A stretch of 64,000 nucleotides of DNA from Trichococcus shcherbakoviae (GTDB taxonomy: Bacteria > Bacillota > Bacilli > Lactobacillales > Aerococcaceae): NCBI RefSeq assembly GCF_963666195.1, contig NZ_OY762653.1, positions 1,972,501 to 2,036,500 on the forward strand. The letters are read 5' to 3'. Shown here piece after piece: positions 53,746 to 63,564 of the stretch (within the stretch, counting starts at the first letter, position 1; each line of letters opens with the position of its first letter). The translations under genes and the position numbers were made by a program. Under the pieces are notes generated by a model. That model was not told the origin of the DNA. It saw nothing but the letters and a program-made list of their open reading frames with translations, and did not search any database.

Positions 53746-54975
53746 ATGAAAAATGCACACAGAAAGTTTTTATCAGCAGCGACTTTGGCAGGCATCACCT
53801 TATTGGCAGGTTGCGGGAACGCAAATACGATCACATTCTGGAACCCGTTGACCGGGGACGATGGTGCCTACATGGATGCGTTGGTTGCCGAGTACAATGA
53901 GACAGACCCTGAATTCCCCGTTGAGAGCGTCATCACAGCGGATATGTACACCAAAATTTACACAGTCATGAACTCCGGCAAAGACATTCCGGATTTAACC
54001 TTGATTCACGCGGACCGGGTTCCCCAATTCGCTGACCTGGATATGTTGGAGCCTGTCGAAGGGTTGATGGCAACGAATACCGATCTGAAAGCGGACAACT
54101 ACCTTGAAGTAGCCTGGAATGCAGGCAATTATGAAGGAACGCAATACACGGTTCCGTTGGATATCCACGGGAATGCGATGTATTACAACACCGATCTGTT
54201 GGATAAATATGACGCAAACACTTTCCTGGATGATGATGTGGTGACGATCGAAGAAATCCTGTCGTTGGATGGGAAACTGGACGAAGGACAGTATGCCATC
54301 AACAATGCCTTGATTGAATGGGTTGCATTGGCGAACGTCGTCAACGTTGGTGGGGATATTTCCGATGAGGCAGGCAATCCTACCATCAATACGGATGCGA
54401 TGAAAACGGTAGTCGAACAATTGAAATCGGTAGCGGACGCAGGCTTGATGTCCCCTTACGGAGAAGATGGTTATGCGATGTTCCAATCGGGAGACGTGTT
54501 GTTCTCTACTGACGGAACCTGGACATCCACAGCACACGGGTCTGTTGAAGGGTTGAACTTCGGAGTGACCAACATTTATTCCGTGACGCCTGACAAATTC
54601 ACAAACAGATCTTCTGCCCACTTATTCTCGTTGTTGAACAACGAAGACAGAACCGACGAAAAAGAACAAGGGGTTGCAGACTTCTTGAGCTGGATGCGCG
54701 AAAACTCGATCGATTGGGCTGGTGCCGGTCAAATCGTGGCAAGTAAAGAAGTGTTCGAGAGCGAAGAATATCAACAGTATCCACAATCCTTCTTCACAAG
54801 CTCAGATGTCGAAAAAGAAGCTTCCTATATCTTCGAGTACAAATATTACAGCTATGTCGAATCGGCTCTGGCTACTGTTTTATCTGATATGATCTACGGC
54901 AACATCACAATCGATGAAGGTCTGGATCAAGCTCAAAAAACAGTCGAAGATCTGATTGCCGAAAACGCAAGCTGA
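53746..54975 (+). CDS. Sugar ABC transporter substrate-binding lipoprotein
   Basis: A 409-residue receptor with lipobox LAGC (Cys23) and a cluster B (MalE-like) fold: TITFWNPLTGDDGAYMDALV, the hinge region TQYTVPLDIHGNAMYYNTDL and MFQSGDVLFSTDGTW. By position it should bind arabino-oligosaccharides, in the role AraN/AbnE play in bacilli. AAATTGGAGG precedes the ATG, 16 bp after the GH51 gene. Confidence 0.93.
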   Translation: MKNAHRKFLSAATLAGITLLAGCGNANTITFWNPLTGDDGAYMDALVAEYNETDPEFPVESVITADMYTKIYTVMNSGKDIPDLTLIHADRVPQFADLDMLEPVEGLMATNTDLKADNYLEVAWNAGNYEGTQYTVPLDIHGNAMYYNTDLLDKYDANTFLDDDVVTIEEILSLDGKLDEGQYAINNALIEWVALANVVNVGGDISDEAGNPTINTDAMKTVVEQLKSVADAGLMSPYGEDGYAMFQSGDVLFSTDGTWTSTAHGSVEGLNFGVTNIYSVTPDKFTNRSSAHLFSLLNNEDRTDEKEQGVADFLSWMRENSIDWAGAGQIVASKEVFESEEYQQYPQSFFTSSDVEKEASYIFEYKYYSYVESALATVLSDMIYGNITIDEGLDQAQKTVEDLIAENAS

Positions 54976-55073
54976 TCATCCAACCGCAATGGAGTGACAA
55001 GGAAGTAATTCAAAAATTCATACGGCATTCTTAATCGGAATCGCTGTATGGATTTTTTTGAAAGGAAGATAAT

Positions 55074-55997
55074 ATGCAAACATCTGAAGCTGTATCCACC
55101 AAAGTGAACGTTAAAGACAACAAGAAAAAAAACTTTAAATTTCTGTATTTCATAGGTCCCCACTTGATTCTGTTCTTTGTATTCGTGCTGTTGCCGATCA
55201 TATACGGTATTTATTCTTCATTCACACAGTGGAACCTTATTTCCGACCAGACTTGGGTAGGCTTAAACAACTACAAAACGATTTTGTTGGACCAGGAGTC
55301 GACGTTCTATTTTCAATTCCGGAATGGTCTGAAAAACACTTTGCTCTTTGTGCTCTACACGATCCCTTTCCAAATTCTGTTCCCGCTGATGATCGCAACC
55401 GTCATGCAGCATAAAGGACTGAAATTCAAAGGCTTGTTCCAAGCCATCTTTTATGTTCCAGGACTCGTTTCCGCCTCGGCAGGCGCCTTGATTTGGCTAT
55501 TGATCTTTAATCCGAGATTGGGGCCCATGAACAACTTGGTCGCTTCGGATGTCGTTTGGACAGCCCAGCAACCGTATGCCTGGATCGTCATCTTCGTGAT
55601 GTCGATGTGGGGTGCGATCGGCGGAAACCTGATCATTTATCGTTCCGCTATGGCGGGCGTATCGGAGGACCTTTACGAAGCCGCTGAAATTGACGGTGCG
55701 GGCTCGTTCCGAAAATTCATCAGTATCACATTGCCTTCCATCCGGTTCCCGCTGTTCTATACATTCGTCATGTCCACTGCGGGTGCCTTCAATGTCTACG
55801 TTCAACCACTGATGGCAACGAATGGGGGACCTAATCAGTCCACAACTGTCTTGATGATGTACATCCGCAACCTGGCATTCGGCTCGGGCGAGTCGGTTGC
55901 GGGTATGGCTTCCGCAATGGCAGTCCTGTTGGGTCTGGTCATTCTGGCAGTCTCTGCCTTGCAATTCTATGTCATGACGAAAAGATCGAAGGGGTGA
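55074..55997 (+). CDS. Sugar ABC transporter permease (MalF-like)
   Basis: A 307-residue membrane subunit with six predicted helices after a polar N-terminus. The coupling loop EAAEIDGAGSFRKFISITLP contacts the ATPase. It pairs with the next gene. GAAAGGAAG lies upstream. About 100 bp separate it from the binding protein, including a CGGCATTCTTAATCGG... weak hairpin with CAATGGAG that might reduce downstream expression. Confidence 0.93.
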   Translation: MQTSEAVSTKVNVKDNKKKNFKFLYFIGPHLILFFVFVLLPIIYGIYSSFTQWNLISDQTWVGLNNYKTILLDQESTFYFQFRNGLKNTLLFVLYTIPFQILFPLMIATVMQHKGLKFKGLFQAIFYVPGLVSASAGALIWLLIFNPRLGPMNNLVASDVVWTAQQPYAWIVIFVMSMWGAIGGNLIIYRSAMAGVSEDLYEAAEIDGAGSFRKFISITLPSIRFPLFYTFVMSTAGAFNVYVQPLMATNGGPNQSTTVLMMYIRNLAFGSGESVAGMASAMAVLLGLVILAVSALQFYVMTKRSKG

Positions 55998-56002
55998 AAA
56001 AG

Positions 56003-56842
56003 ATGAGAAAAAACAATGTTTCAAAATATTTGGCTTATGCCTTCCTGATTCTGTTGGCGCTTGTCTGGTTGTTCCCGGCTCTTTTCGGGCTGTTCACATC
56101 CTTCAAATCCCAAGGTGACATCATGGAAGTGGGCTTCCGGATGTTCCCTGCCAACTGGATCGTCACCAATTACCTGAAATTGCTGCAGAATACATCGAGC
56201 GCGCCAATCATCACGTGGTTCTTCAATTCATTGTTCGTTTCGACCACGCATGCTTTGTTGGTTGTGGTAGTCGTCTCCTTGGCTGCATTCGGCTACACAA
56301 GGGTCAATTTCAAAGGCCGCGATGCTTTGTTCTATGGCGTGCTTGCCATCTCGATGTTCCCTTCCGCCGTGAATATCATTCCTTCCTATAAGATAGTGGA
56401 TTCCTTGGGTTGGGTGAACACGTACTTGGCAGTCATCATCCCGGGTTTGGGAGGCGTCGGAAATGTGTTTCTGGTCCGCCAATTCATGCAGAACATTCCG
56501 GCAGAATACGATGAGTCCGCAAGAATGGATGGCGCTTCGGATTTCGTGATCTATAAAAACATCATCCTTCCTTTAGTGAAGCCTGTCCTGATTGTTGCGG
56601 GAATGTTCTCGTTCGTCGGCTCATGGAATGACTTCCTGTGGCCAACCATCGTTTTGAGCGATGTCAAAAAAATGACGATCACAGCTGGTCTGCAATTGTT
56701 GCAGGACTTGTACGGCAACTATGTGATGATCGGGCAACTGATGTCGGCTGCAGTTATCGCCATGATCCCAACAGTGCTGTTGTTCGTATTTGCACAGAAG
56801 TATTTCATTGATTCATTAAATCTAAATGTAGGCATTAAGTAA
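56003..56842 (+). CDS. Sugar ABC transporter permease (MalG-like)
   Basis: A 279-residue partner permease with six helices. The coupling loop is ESARMDGASDFVIYKNIILP, and the C-terminal LFVFAQKYFIDSLNLNVGIK is typical of MalG-like proteins. ATG 56003 has AAGGGG 8 nt upstream; GTG 55994 overlaps the previous stop. No ABC ATPase follows, so a shared MsmX/MsmK-type ATPase elsewhere is needed. Confidence 0.93.
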   Translation: MRKNNVSKYLAYAFLILLALVWLFPALFGLFTSFKSQGDIMEVGFRMFPANWIVTNYLKLLQNTSSAPIITWFFNSLFVSTTHALLVVVVVSLAAFGYTRVNFKGRDALFYGVLAISMFPSAVNIIPSYKIVDSLGWVNTYLAVIIPGLGGVGNVFLVRQFMQNIPAEYDESARMDGASDFVIYKNIILPLVKPVLIVAGMFSFVGSWNDFLWPTIVLSDVKKMTITAGLQLLQDLYGNYVMIGQLMSAAVIAMIPTVLLFVFAQKYFIDSLNLNVGIK

Positions 56843-56856
56843 CGGGGTGTTAATAG

Positions 56857-57270
56857 ATGAAAAGGACTTTGGAAAGAAACCTATTAAGAGGCGGTGCCAT
56901 CTGGAATCTCATCAATGGGATGGTCACGATACTGGGATATGCAACCTGGATCAAAACATCCGGAATCGGTGCGCTGTCTTCCGGGATGTCATCCGATATC
57001 AATTTCGACGGTTCTTTGATCGACTCCGTCTACACCATTGCAGTCGGGTACGGCATTCTGCAGTTGATCATCGGTGTATTCAATATCATTATTGTGCGCC
57101 GTCTCCGGAATAATCAAATACAGAAAAGGGTAGTTGTTTGGCTGGTGGGATTGCTCCTCTTCTCGATCAGCACAATGGATGTCATCGGCATCATCATCTA
57201 CTCGGTGCTGTTCGTCATCTATCAATCGCGCAATAAAGCGATCCGATTGGCAAACCAAATGTCCCTTTGA
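56857..57270 (+). CDS. Unknown four-helix membrane protein in the arabinan operon
   Basis: A 137-residue protein with four hydrophobic segments (about 12-32, 57-80, 92-108, 110-125) and basic loops. It has an extracytoplasmic stretch SSGMSSDINFDGSLIDSVYT between the first two helices. I do not recognise a family. It sits between the permease and the surface arabinanase genes, with GGGGTG upstream, and should be co-expressed. A role with the transporter or the surface enzyme is only a guess. Confidence 0.7.
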   Translation: MKRTLERNLLRGGAIWNLINGMVTILGYATWIKTSGIGALSSGMSSDINFDGSLIDSVYTIAVGYGILQLIIGVFNIIIVRRLRNNQIQKRVVVWLVGLLLFSISTMDVIGIIIYSVLFVIYQSRNKAIRLANQMSL

Positions 57271-57304
57271 TTTCATAATGAAGAGAAAAGTCGAGGTTGT
57301 GATT

Positions 57305-58747
57305 GTGCGGAATAAAATACTGTTTAGTCTGTCGGCTGTGGCATTATTGGCCGGCTGCGGGGAAGAAGCAAAAAATGCGACAGCGGTACCGAACCAGGAG
57401 GTCAGCCTGAATCAAAATTTCAAGGAAGCTTCCGTCCATGACCCGTCGATCATTTTTGCGGAGGAGCAATACTATGTCATCGGGTCCCATCTGGCATTCG
57501 CGAAGAGTCCGGACTTGATGAATTGGGATCAATTGGCTACGAGTGTTTCGACAAGCGAGTTGTTCGAGGACGTCACCGTTTCGTTGGCGGAAAGTTTCGA
57601 TTATGCCAGAACGGATACGCTCTGGGCAAGCGACATAACCCAACTGAAGGACGGGAAATACTATCTTTATTATTGTTTCTGTGAAGGCAGCAGCCCGCAG
57701 TCGACGCTGGGAGTGGCAGTGTCGGATTCAATCGAAGGCCCCTACGAGGACAAAGGCATCTTTTTGACATCGGGCACCGAGAGCGTTACCGGTGCGGCGT
57801 TCGATGCGACGGAAGAGCCGAACGTCATTGATCCGCACGTTTTTTACGACGAGGAAGAAAGGCTGTGGATGGTATATGGATCCTACTCGGGAGGTATTTT
57901 TATACTTGAGATGGACTCCGCAACCGGGTTTCCGAAAGAAAATCAAGGCTATGGCAAAAAATTGCTGGGCGGCAACCACAGCAGGATTGAAGCCCCCTAT
58001 ATTTTATACAACAAAGACACCGAGTATTATTACCTGTTCCTGTCCTTTGGCGGCTTGGACGCAAGCGGCGGCTACAACATAAGGGTCGCGCGATCGAAGA
58101 ATCCCGATGGGCCGTATGAGGACGCAAGCGGCAATGCGATGATGGAAGCCAAAGGTGAAGAAGGCAGCTTCTTCGATGATAAGGCGATAGAAGACTACGG
58201 AACCAAGCTTATCGGTAATTTTGAGATCACGAATGAACAGGATATCCCGGTCGGCGGCTATGTGTCGCCTGGGCATAATTCAGCCTACTACGATGAAGTT
58301 GAGGACAAGTACTACATCATTTTCCACGCACGCTTTCCAAACAAGGGCGAGCATAATGAAGTGCGGGTGCATCAATTGTTCTTTAATTCGGATGGGTGGC
58401 CGGTGATTGCGCCGATGAGATATGCCGGGGAGTCCCTAGATACTTTGGAAACAGCGGATATAGCAGGGGATTACCGCTTCTACAAAATGGACAATGCAAT
58501 CGATGCCGACTATGAAGAGGAACTCGCGCTGACGTTGACCGCTACGCACCTTGTCTACGGTCAAGGCAGCGGTTACTGGAAAGGGTCGGAATTGCCGAAC
58601 GAATCCAGTTTGGTCGTGAATTTCACCGAATACAATGGCTACTTCATCAGACAATGGGATGAAGTGAACGGCGTCGAAACGACGACTTTTTCAGGCCTAT
58701 CCGCTGAAGGGGAAGCCCTGTTCGGCATCAAAAAAATAGAAGATTAG
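57305..58747 (+). CDS. Surface-anchored endo-alpha-1,5-L-arabinanase (GH43 lipoprotein)
   Basis: A 480-residue lipoprotein with lipobox LLAGC about 16-19 residues from the start and a GH43 five-bladed propeller. The three acidic catalytic residues fit VHDPSII (base), NVIDPHVF (pKa modulator) and RIEAPYIL (acid). A C-terminal beta domain (about 370-480) matches arabinanases such as AbnB. It should cut arabinan outside the cell and feed the ABC transporter. GTG 57305 has GAGGT 7 nt upstream and gives a clean signal peptide; ATG 57278 would add a charged N-terminus. Confidence 0.9.
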   Translation: MRNKILFSLSAVALLAGCGEEAKNATAVPNQEVSLNQNFKEASVHDPSIIFAEEQYYVIGSHLAFAKSPDLMNWDQLATSVSTSELFEDVTVSLAESFDYARTDTLWASDITQLKDGKYYLYYCFCEGSSPQSTLGVAVSDSIEGPYEDKGIFLTSGTESVTGAAFDATEEPNVIDPHVFYDEEERLWMVYGSYSGGIFILEMDSATGFPKENQGYGKKLLGGNHSRIEAPYILYNKDTEYYYLFLSFGGLDASGGYNIRVARSKNPDGPYEDASGNAMMEAKGEEGSFFDDKAIEDYGTKLIGNFEITNEQDIPVGGYVSPGHNSAYYDEVEDKYYIIFHARFPNKGEHNEVRVHQLFFNSDGWPVIAPMRYAGESLDTLETADIAGDYRFYKMDNAIDADYEEELALTLTATHLVYGQGSGYWKGSELPNESSLVVNFTEYNGYFIRQWDEVNGVETTTFSGLSAEGEALFGIKKIED

Positions 58748-58772
58748 AGTAAAGAATAAAGAGGTGGATGCT

Positions 58773-59738
58773 TTGGTTAAGGCTATGACAACTTACAAAA
58801 AACCGATCGTGATCGAAAGAGCGGATCCTTGGGTCTACAAACATACGGACGGCTATTATTATTTCACCGGCTCGGTGCCGGGCTATCAGGAAATCGAAGT
58901 GCGCCGCGCGAAAAGCCTGAACGAGCTTGAAAATGGCGAACGCGCCAGCGTTTGGCAGGCGCATGCAACAGGTCCTATGAGCAGCCTGATCTGGGCGCCA
59001 GAAATCCATCTGATCCAAGGGCGCTGGTACATCTATTTCGCCGCAGCTGAAACGGATCAAGTCGCCAAAGGCACGTTCCAGCACCGCATGTACGTGCTGG
59101 AATGCGACGGTGAAAACCCGTTGACAGGCAATTGGATCGAAAAAGGCCAGGTCAAAACGGCATTCGAAAGCTTCAGCCTGGATGCGACTGTGTTCGAATT
59201 GGGCAACAAGCTCTATTATGTCTGGGCCCAGAAAGATCCGGCCATTCCGGGCAATTCCAATCTCTACATTTCCGAAATGCAGAACCCTTGGACGCTCTGC
59301 GGCAAGCAGACGCTCCTGAGCATTCCGGAACATGATTGGGAAAAAGTCGGTTTCCTGGTGAACGAAGGGCCGGCGGTCATCATCCGCAACGGCAAAGTCT
59401 TCATCACCTATTCCGGCAGTGCCACAGATGAAAATTATTGCATGGGCCTGTTGTGGGCGGATGCGGAAACCAACTTGTTGAACGGCTACAACTGGCACAA
59501 ACTGGCGGAACCGGTCTTCCAGAGTTCTTCAAAAAACCAACTGTTCGGGCCGGGGCACAACAGCTTCACCCGTAGCGAAGACGGGGAAAACGACGTGCTG
59601 ATCTACCACGCGCGCCCGAAAATCGTGACGGAAGGCGATCCCTTGGATGTGCCCGACCGTCATGCGCATGCGCAAGTGTTTTCATGGAGCGATAACGGGT
59701 TTCCGATTTTCGGTGAGCCCGGAACAGACAATGACTAG
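58773..59738 (+). CDS. GH43 arabinofuranosidase, intracellular
   Basis: A 321-residue GH43 enzyme without a signal peptide. Catalytic positions fit [10 protein letters not shown] (Asp), SLDATVFEL (Asp) and LVNEGPAVI (Glu). [18 protein letters not shown] is a strong family signature and GPGHNSFT follows. It most resembles exo-acting arabinosidases of GH43 subfamily 26 or similar. TTG 58773 lies 8 nt after GAGG; GTG 58764 and ATG 58785 are alternatives. It is 25 bp after the arabinanase gene. Confidence 0.88.
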   Translation: MVKAMTTYKKPIVIERADPWVYKHTDGYYYFTGSVPGYQEIEVRRAKSLNELENGERASVWQAHATGPMSSLIWAPEIHLIQGRWYIYFAAAETDQVAKGTFQHRMYVLECDGENPLTGNWIEKGQVKTAFESFSLDATVFELGNKLYYVWAQKDPAIPGNSNLYISEMQNPWTLCGKQTLLSIPEHDWEKVGFLVNEGPAVIIRNGKVFITYSGSATDENYCMGLLWADAETNLLNGYNWHKLAEPVFQSSSKNQLFGPGHNSFTRSEDGENDVLIYHARPKIVTEGDPLDVPDRHAHAQVFSWSDNGFPIFGEPGTDND

Positions 59739-59755
59739 AAGGGATGGATAGCGAT

Positions 59756-61207
59756 TTGAATAAGATACAAGTAACCTTGAACAGGGAAAAAGGAAACATC
59801 AGCCGTTATATATATGGTCAATTTGCGGAGCATCTGGGCAGATGCATCTATGAAGGAGTCTGGGTGGGAGCCGATTCGGAAATCCCGAATGTCAATGGCA
59901 TCAGGCAAGACGTTGTGGAGGCGCTGAAAGCCATTCAGGTTCCGGTAATCAGATGGCCGGGCGGCTGCTTTGCGGACGAGTACCACTGGAAAGACGGTAT
60001 CGGTCCTACCGAAGAGCGTGCCACAATCGTGAATACGCACTGGGGCGGCGTGACGGAGAACAACCATTTCGGTACGCATGAGTTCTTTGAATTATGCAGA
60101 CAGGTCGGGGCTGAAGCCTACATCAACGGTAACGTCGGCAGCGGCACAGTCCAGGAGATGCAAGAATGGGTCGAATACATGACGATGGACGGCATTTCGC
60201 CGATGTCGAAGTTGCGGCGCGAAAATGGCCAGGACGAGCCTTGGAAAGTCAAATTCTTCGGCGTCGGCAATGAGAGCTGGGGCTGCGGCGGCAACATGCG
60301 GCCGGAATACTACGCTGATCTGTACCGCCGTTACCAAACCTACGTCAGACAGTACACGAAAGAACCACTTTACAAAATCGCCTGCGGTCCGAACATCGAC
60401 GATTACAACTGGATGGATGTGCTGATGAAGAATGCGGCACCGTTCATGGACGGCATCAGCCTGCACCATTATGCGCTGGCTTCCGTATGGGAAGACAAGC
60501 GCCCGGCGTTGGGCTTCCCTGAAAAAGAATGGTTCTCGCTGATCGACAGCGCTTTGAAGATGGATGAATTGATCACGCGCCACAGCACAATCATGGACAA
60601 ATACGATCCTGACAAACGTGTCGGTCTGATTGTGGATGAATGGGGCTCCTGGTTGGCTGTTGAGCCGGGCACGAACCCAGGCTTCCTGTACCAACAGAAC
60701 ACGATCAGGGATGCGATGATCGCGAGTCTGACTCTGAATATTTTCCATAAGCATGCAGAGCGCGTGCAGATGGCGAACATTGCCCAAATGGTCAATGTGC
60801 TGCAGGCCATGATCCTGACCGAGGGTGCAGAAATGATCAAGACACCTACCTACCATGTGTTCGATCTCTATAAAAATCACCAGGACGCAACCCTTGTGGA
60901 CGCTGATGGCGTCGTTTCCGGCACGACCAGTTACACGGTATCCAAAAAAGACGGCGTCATGACGGCATCCTTCTGCAACTACAGCCTGACCGACGCGGAA
61001 ACCGTCACGATGAGCCTAGTGGATGGCGCATTCGGGGATGTGGAAGCAGAGGGGATTTTCGGAAACAAAACGGATGATCATAACTCATTCGAAAATCCTG
61101 AAGCCGTTTCGAAACAAGCATTCACTGAGTTCAAGGTGGATGGCCACGAATTGACGATCACGCTGCCTCCGATGAGTGTCGTTTCCGTTTACGCAAAGGA
61201 AAACTGA
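59756..61207 (+). CDS. Alpha-L-arabinofuranosidase, GH51 (second copy)
   Basis: A 483-residue GH51 enzyme only distantly similar to the first. The acid/base is Glu173 in [12 protein letters not shown] and the nucleophile Glu295 in [28 protein letters not shown] contrasts with the YPGGNF version of the first copy, which suggests different linkage preference (alpha-1,2/1,3 versus 1,5), though this is unproven. TTG 59756 has AAGGGATGG upstream; ATG 59744 overlaps that site. No signal peptide. Confidence 0.94.
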   Translation: MNKIQVTLNREKGNISRYIYGQFAEHLGRCIYEGVWVGADSEIPNVNGIRQDVVEALKAIQVPVIRWPGGCFADEYHWKDGIGPTEERATIVNTHWGGVTENNHFGTHEFFELCRQVGAEAYINGNVGSGTVQEMQEWVEYMTMDGISPMSKLRRENGQDEPWKVKFFGVGNESWGCGGNMRPEYYADLYRRYQTYVRQYTKEPLYKIACGPNIDDYNWMDVLMKNAAPFMDGISLHHYALASVWEDKRPALGFPEKEWFSLIDSALKMDELITRHSTIMDKYDPDKRVGLIVDEWGSWLAVEPGTNPGFLYQQNTIRDAMIASLTLNIFHKHAERVQMANIAQMVNVLQAMILTEGAEMIKTPTYHVFDLYKNHQDATLVDADGVVSGTTSYTVSKKDGVMTASFCNYSLTDAETVTMSLVDGAFGDVEAEGIFGNKTDDHNSFENPEAVSKQAFTEFKVDGHELTITLPPMSVVSVYAKEN

Positions 61208-61208
61208 C

Positions 61209-61445
61209 ATGACCTGCAAAGGCTGCGAACGTAACAACCAGATGATGGAGATGGATATCGAGAGCGCCATCGATGAGCAACTGTCGATGGAACTGAACCA
61301 CGCTTCCGAAGAGCTGAGGGATCAACGGCTGGCTGCCTGCAGTGTCTGTCCCGCGCTTTCGGAGCATACGTGCCGGCATTGCGGCTGCTTCGTGCGTTTC
61401 CGTGCCAGTCTGCAGGACAAACGCTGCCCATTGGGTAAGTGGTGA
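61209..61445 (+). CDS. DUF6171-like small Cys-rich protein
   Basis: A 78-residue protein with an N-terminal CKGCERN, then a C-terminal CSVCPAL, CRHCGCFVRFR and CPLGKW cluster, eight or so cysteines that could bind zinc in two sites. It resembles the DUF6171 family of Firmicutes, often found near sugar genes. It begins 1 bp after the GH51 stop, so it depends on coupled translation. Function unknown. Confidence 0.8.
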   Translation: MTCKGCERNNQMMEMDIESAIDEQLSMELNHASEELRDQRLAACSVCPALSEHTCRHCGCFVRFRASLQDKRCPLGKW

Positions 61446-61575
61446 ATCCATCCGTTTCAGGCACCGCTTTTGCATTAACGCTCATATCAACAGGAATAGC
61501 TGCCGGCTTGCTGGTGGCTTTTCTTGTATCCTGGCATAAAATCAGGTTAAAAATTGAATGAAATGAGGATACATA

Positions 61576-63564
61576 ATGAACAGACCATTGCTGCAGCAAC
61601 AACCGAAAGTGACAGTATCGGACAGATTTTGGCTGAAGTACAGGCAACTGGTGAAGGAGGAAATGATCCCCTTCCAATGGGAGGTCCTGAACGACAGAGG
61701 GAACATCACCATCGAAAGCGAAAGGGACGATGCGACCATCCCGACGGAAAAAAGCCATGTGATCGAAAACTTCAAGATAGCGGCTGGGCTGAAGGAAGGC
61801 AACCATTACGGATGGCTGTTCCAGGACAGCGATCTGTACAAATGGATCGAAGCGGCAGCCAACACACTCGCATTGGAAACGGATGAAGCTCTGGCCGCCC
61901 AAGTGGAGGAAACGATCGACCTCCTGGAAGCGGCGCAGGCTGATGACGGGTATTTGAGCACCTATTATCAGATCGATGCTCCGCAACTAAAGTTCAGAAG
62001 GTTGTTCGAAAGCCATGAACTGTACTGTATCGGTCATCTGATCGAAGCCGCCATCGCCTATCATGAAGCGATCGGTTCAGATCGGCTGCTTCAGATTGCC
62101 GACAAAGCGATCGACTGCATCGAAGCGCATTTCGGCAAAGCGGAAGGGAAAATCGACGGTAGCGATGGCCACCAGGAAATCGAACTCGCGCTTGTGCGGC
62201 TGTACGAGTTGACGGGCAACCGGAAATACTTGGATTTGAGCAGCTACTTCCTGGAGGTACGCGGACAGAACCCGCATTTCTTTGCGGAGCAGTTGGAAGA
62301 TAATGACCGCTTGGGATTGCAGCAAGGACCCAAGCCTGTCATCAACACCGTCTACCATCAAGCGGATAAACCGGTCATTGAACAGGATACGGCCAGAGGG
62401 CACGCTGTCCGGTTGGTCTATATGGCGCAGGCCATGGCGGGTACCGGACATTACCAGGAAAATGAAAAATTGGTTGCTGCGGCGAAAAAAATCTGGGAAA
62501 ACATCGTCCAAAAAAGGATGTACGTCACAGGCGGCATCGGCTCGACTGTCCGCGGGGAAGCCTTCACCTATGATTATGATTTGCCGAACGATCTGATGTA
62601 CTGCGAAACATGCGCGGCGATCGGGCTACTGAATTTTTCGAATGAACTCTTGAAAAGCGAAACCGACAGCCGGTATGCGGACATTATCGAAAGGACGCTC
62701 TATAACGGCATCATCAGTGGCATGGCCTTGGACGGAAAACACTTCTTTTACGTCAATCCGTTGGAGGTGGATCCGCAAGCGAGCGCCATGAATCCGGACA
62801 AGAGCCATGTGAAAGCGACGCGGCCTTCCTGGTTCGGTTGTGCTTGCTGTCCGCCGAACTTGGCGCGCACGCTGCCCGCTGTGGGAAGATACGCCTTTAC
62901 CCAAAAGGCTGATGAAGTGCTGCTGAATCTGTTCATCGACTGCGAGTTGGCCGCGGAAAAAGATGGCAAAGCATACACGATTCGACAAAGCCATACGTTT
63001 TTCGAGCAGGGCCGGACCCTCATCACGGTCGAAAAAACAACCTCCGCTGTGCTGCGTTTGGGCATCCGTATCCCTTACTGGACGGAGAATCCAATGCTGG
63101 TTGTGGATGGCGAAGAAGTGGTCGCTGAAATCAGCAATGGCTATACCTATGTGACCGTAAAGTCCGAATCGACGGCTATTGAATTGAGCTACACAATCGC
63201 AATCAATGAACTAGAGGCGCACCCGCTCGTCAAAGCGGATAAGGGCAAAGTCTCCCTGCAACGGGGGCCTTTCATATATTGTATGGAAGAACAGGACAAC
63301 CGGAAACAGCTGCATCTGCTGGCATTGACCGGAGCGATCCGACCGCGTTTCCGATCGGATAAGATTCTCGGCGATATCGTCTGCCTGGAAGCCGAAGGGG
63401 AGCTGCATGTGATGGAGGATGATTGGCAGGACACGCTGTACCGCGTCCATAAGAAACCGCAAACTGTTCCCCAAAAACTGACTTTCATCCCTTACTACAG
63501 TTGGGGCAATCGCTCCTTGGGAGAAATGCAGGTATGGATCGATAAGGAGGACGCGCATGTTTAG
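61576..63564 (+). CDS. Beta-L-arabinofuranosidase, GH127
   Basis: A 662-residue (alpha/alpha)6-barrel enzyme of GH127 (formerly DUF1680). The HypBA1 zinc-thiolate site is conserved: Glu344 and Cys346 in MYCETCAAIG, and Cys424/Cys425 in GCACCPPNLAR, Cys424 being the nucleophile by analogy with Cys417 of HypBA1. It removes beta-L-arabinofuranose, as found on plant hydroxyproline-rich glycoproteins and some pectin side chains. No signal peptide. It overlaps the GH27 gene by 8 bp. Confidence 0.93.
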   Translation: MNRPLLQQQPKVTVSDRFWLKYRQLVKEEMIPFQWEVLNDRGNITIESERDDATIPTEKSHVIENFKIAAGLKEGNHYGWLFQDSDLYKWIEAAANTLALETDEALAAQVEETIDLLEAAQADDGYLSTYYQIDAPQLKFRRLFESHELYCIGHLIEAAIAYHEAIGSDRLLQIADKAIDCIEAHFGKAEGKIDGSDGHQEIELALVRLYELTGNRKYLDLSSYFLEVRGQNPHFFAEQLEDNDRLGLQQGPKPVINTVYHQADKPVIEQDTARGHAVRLVYMAQAMAGTGHYQENEKLVAAAKKIWENIVQKRMYVTGGIGSTVRGEAFTYDYDLPNDLMYCETCAAIGLLNFSNELLKSETDSRYADIIERTLYNGIISGMALDGKHFFYVNPLEVDPQASAMNPDKSHVKATRPSWFGCACCPPNLARTLPAVGRYAFTQKADEVLLNLFIDCELAAEKDGKAYTIRQSHTFFEQGRTLITVEKTTSAVLRLGIRIPYWTENPMLVVDGEEVVAEISNGYTYVTVKSESTAIELSYTIAINELEAHPLVKADKGKVSLQRGPFIYCMEEQDNRKQLHLLALTGAIRPRFRSDKILGDIVCLEAEGELHVMEDDWQDTLYRVHKKPQTVPQKLTFIPYYSWGNRSLGEMQVWIDKEDAHV

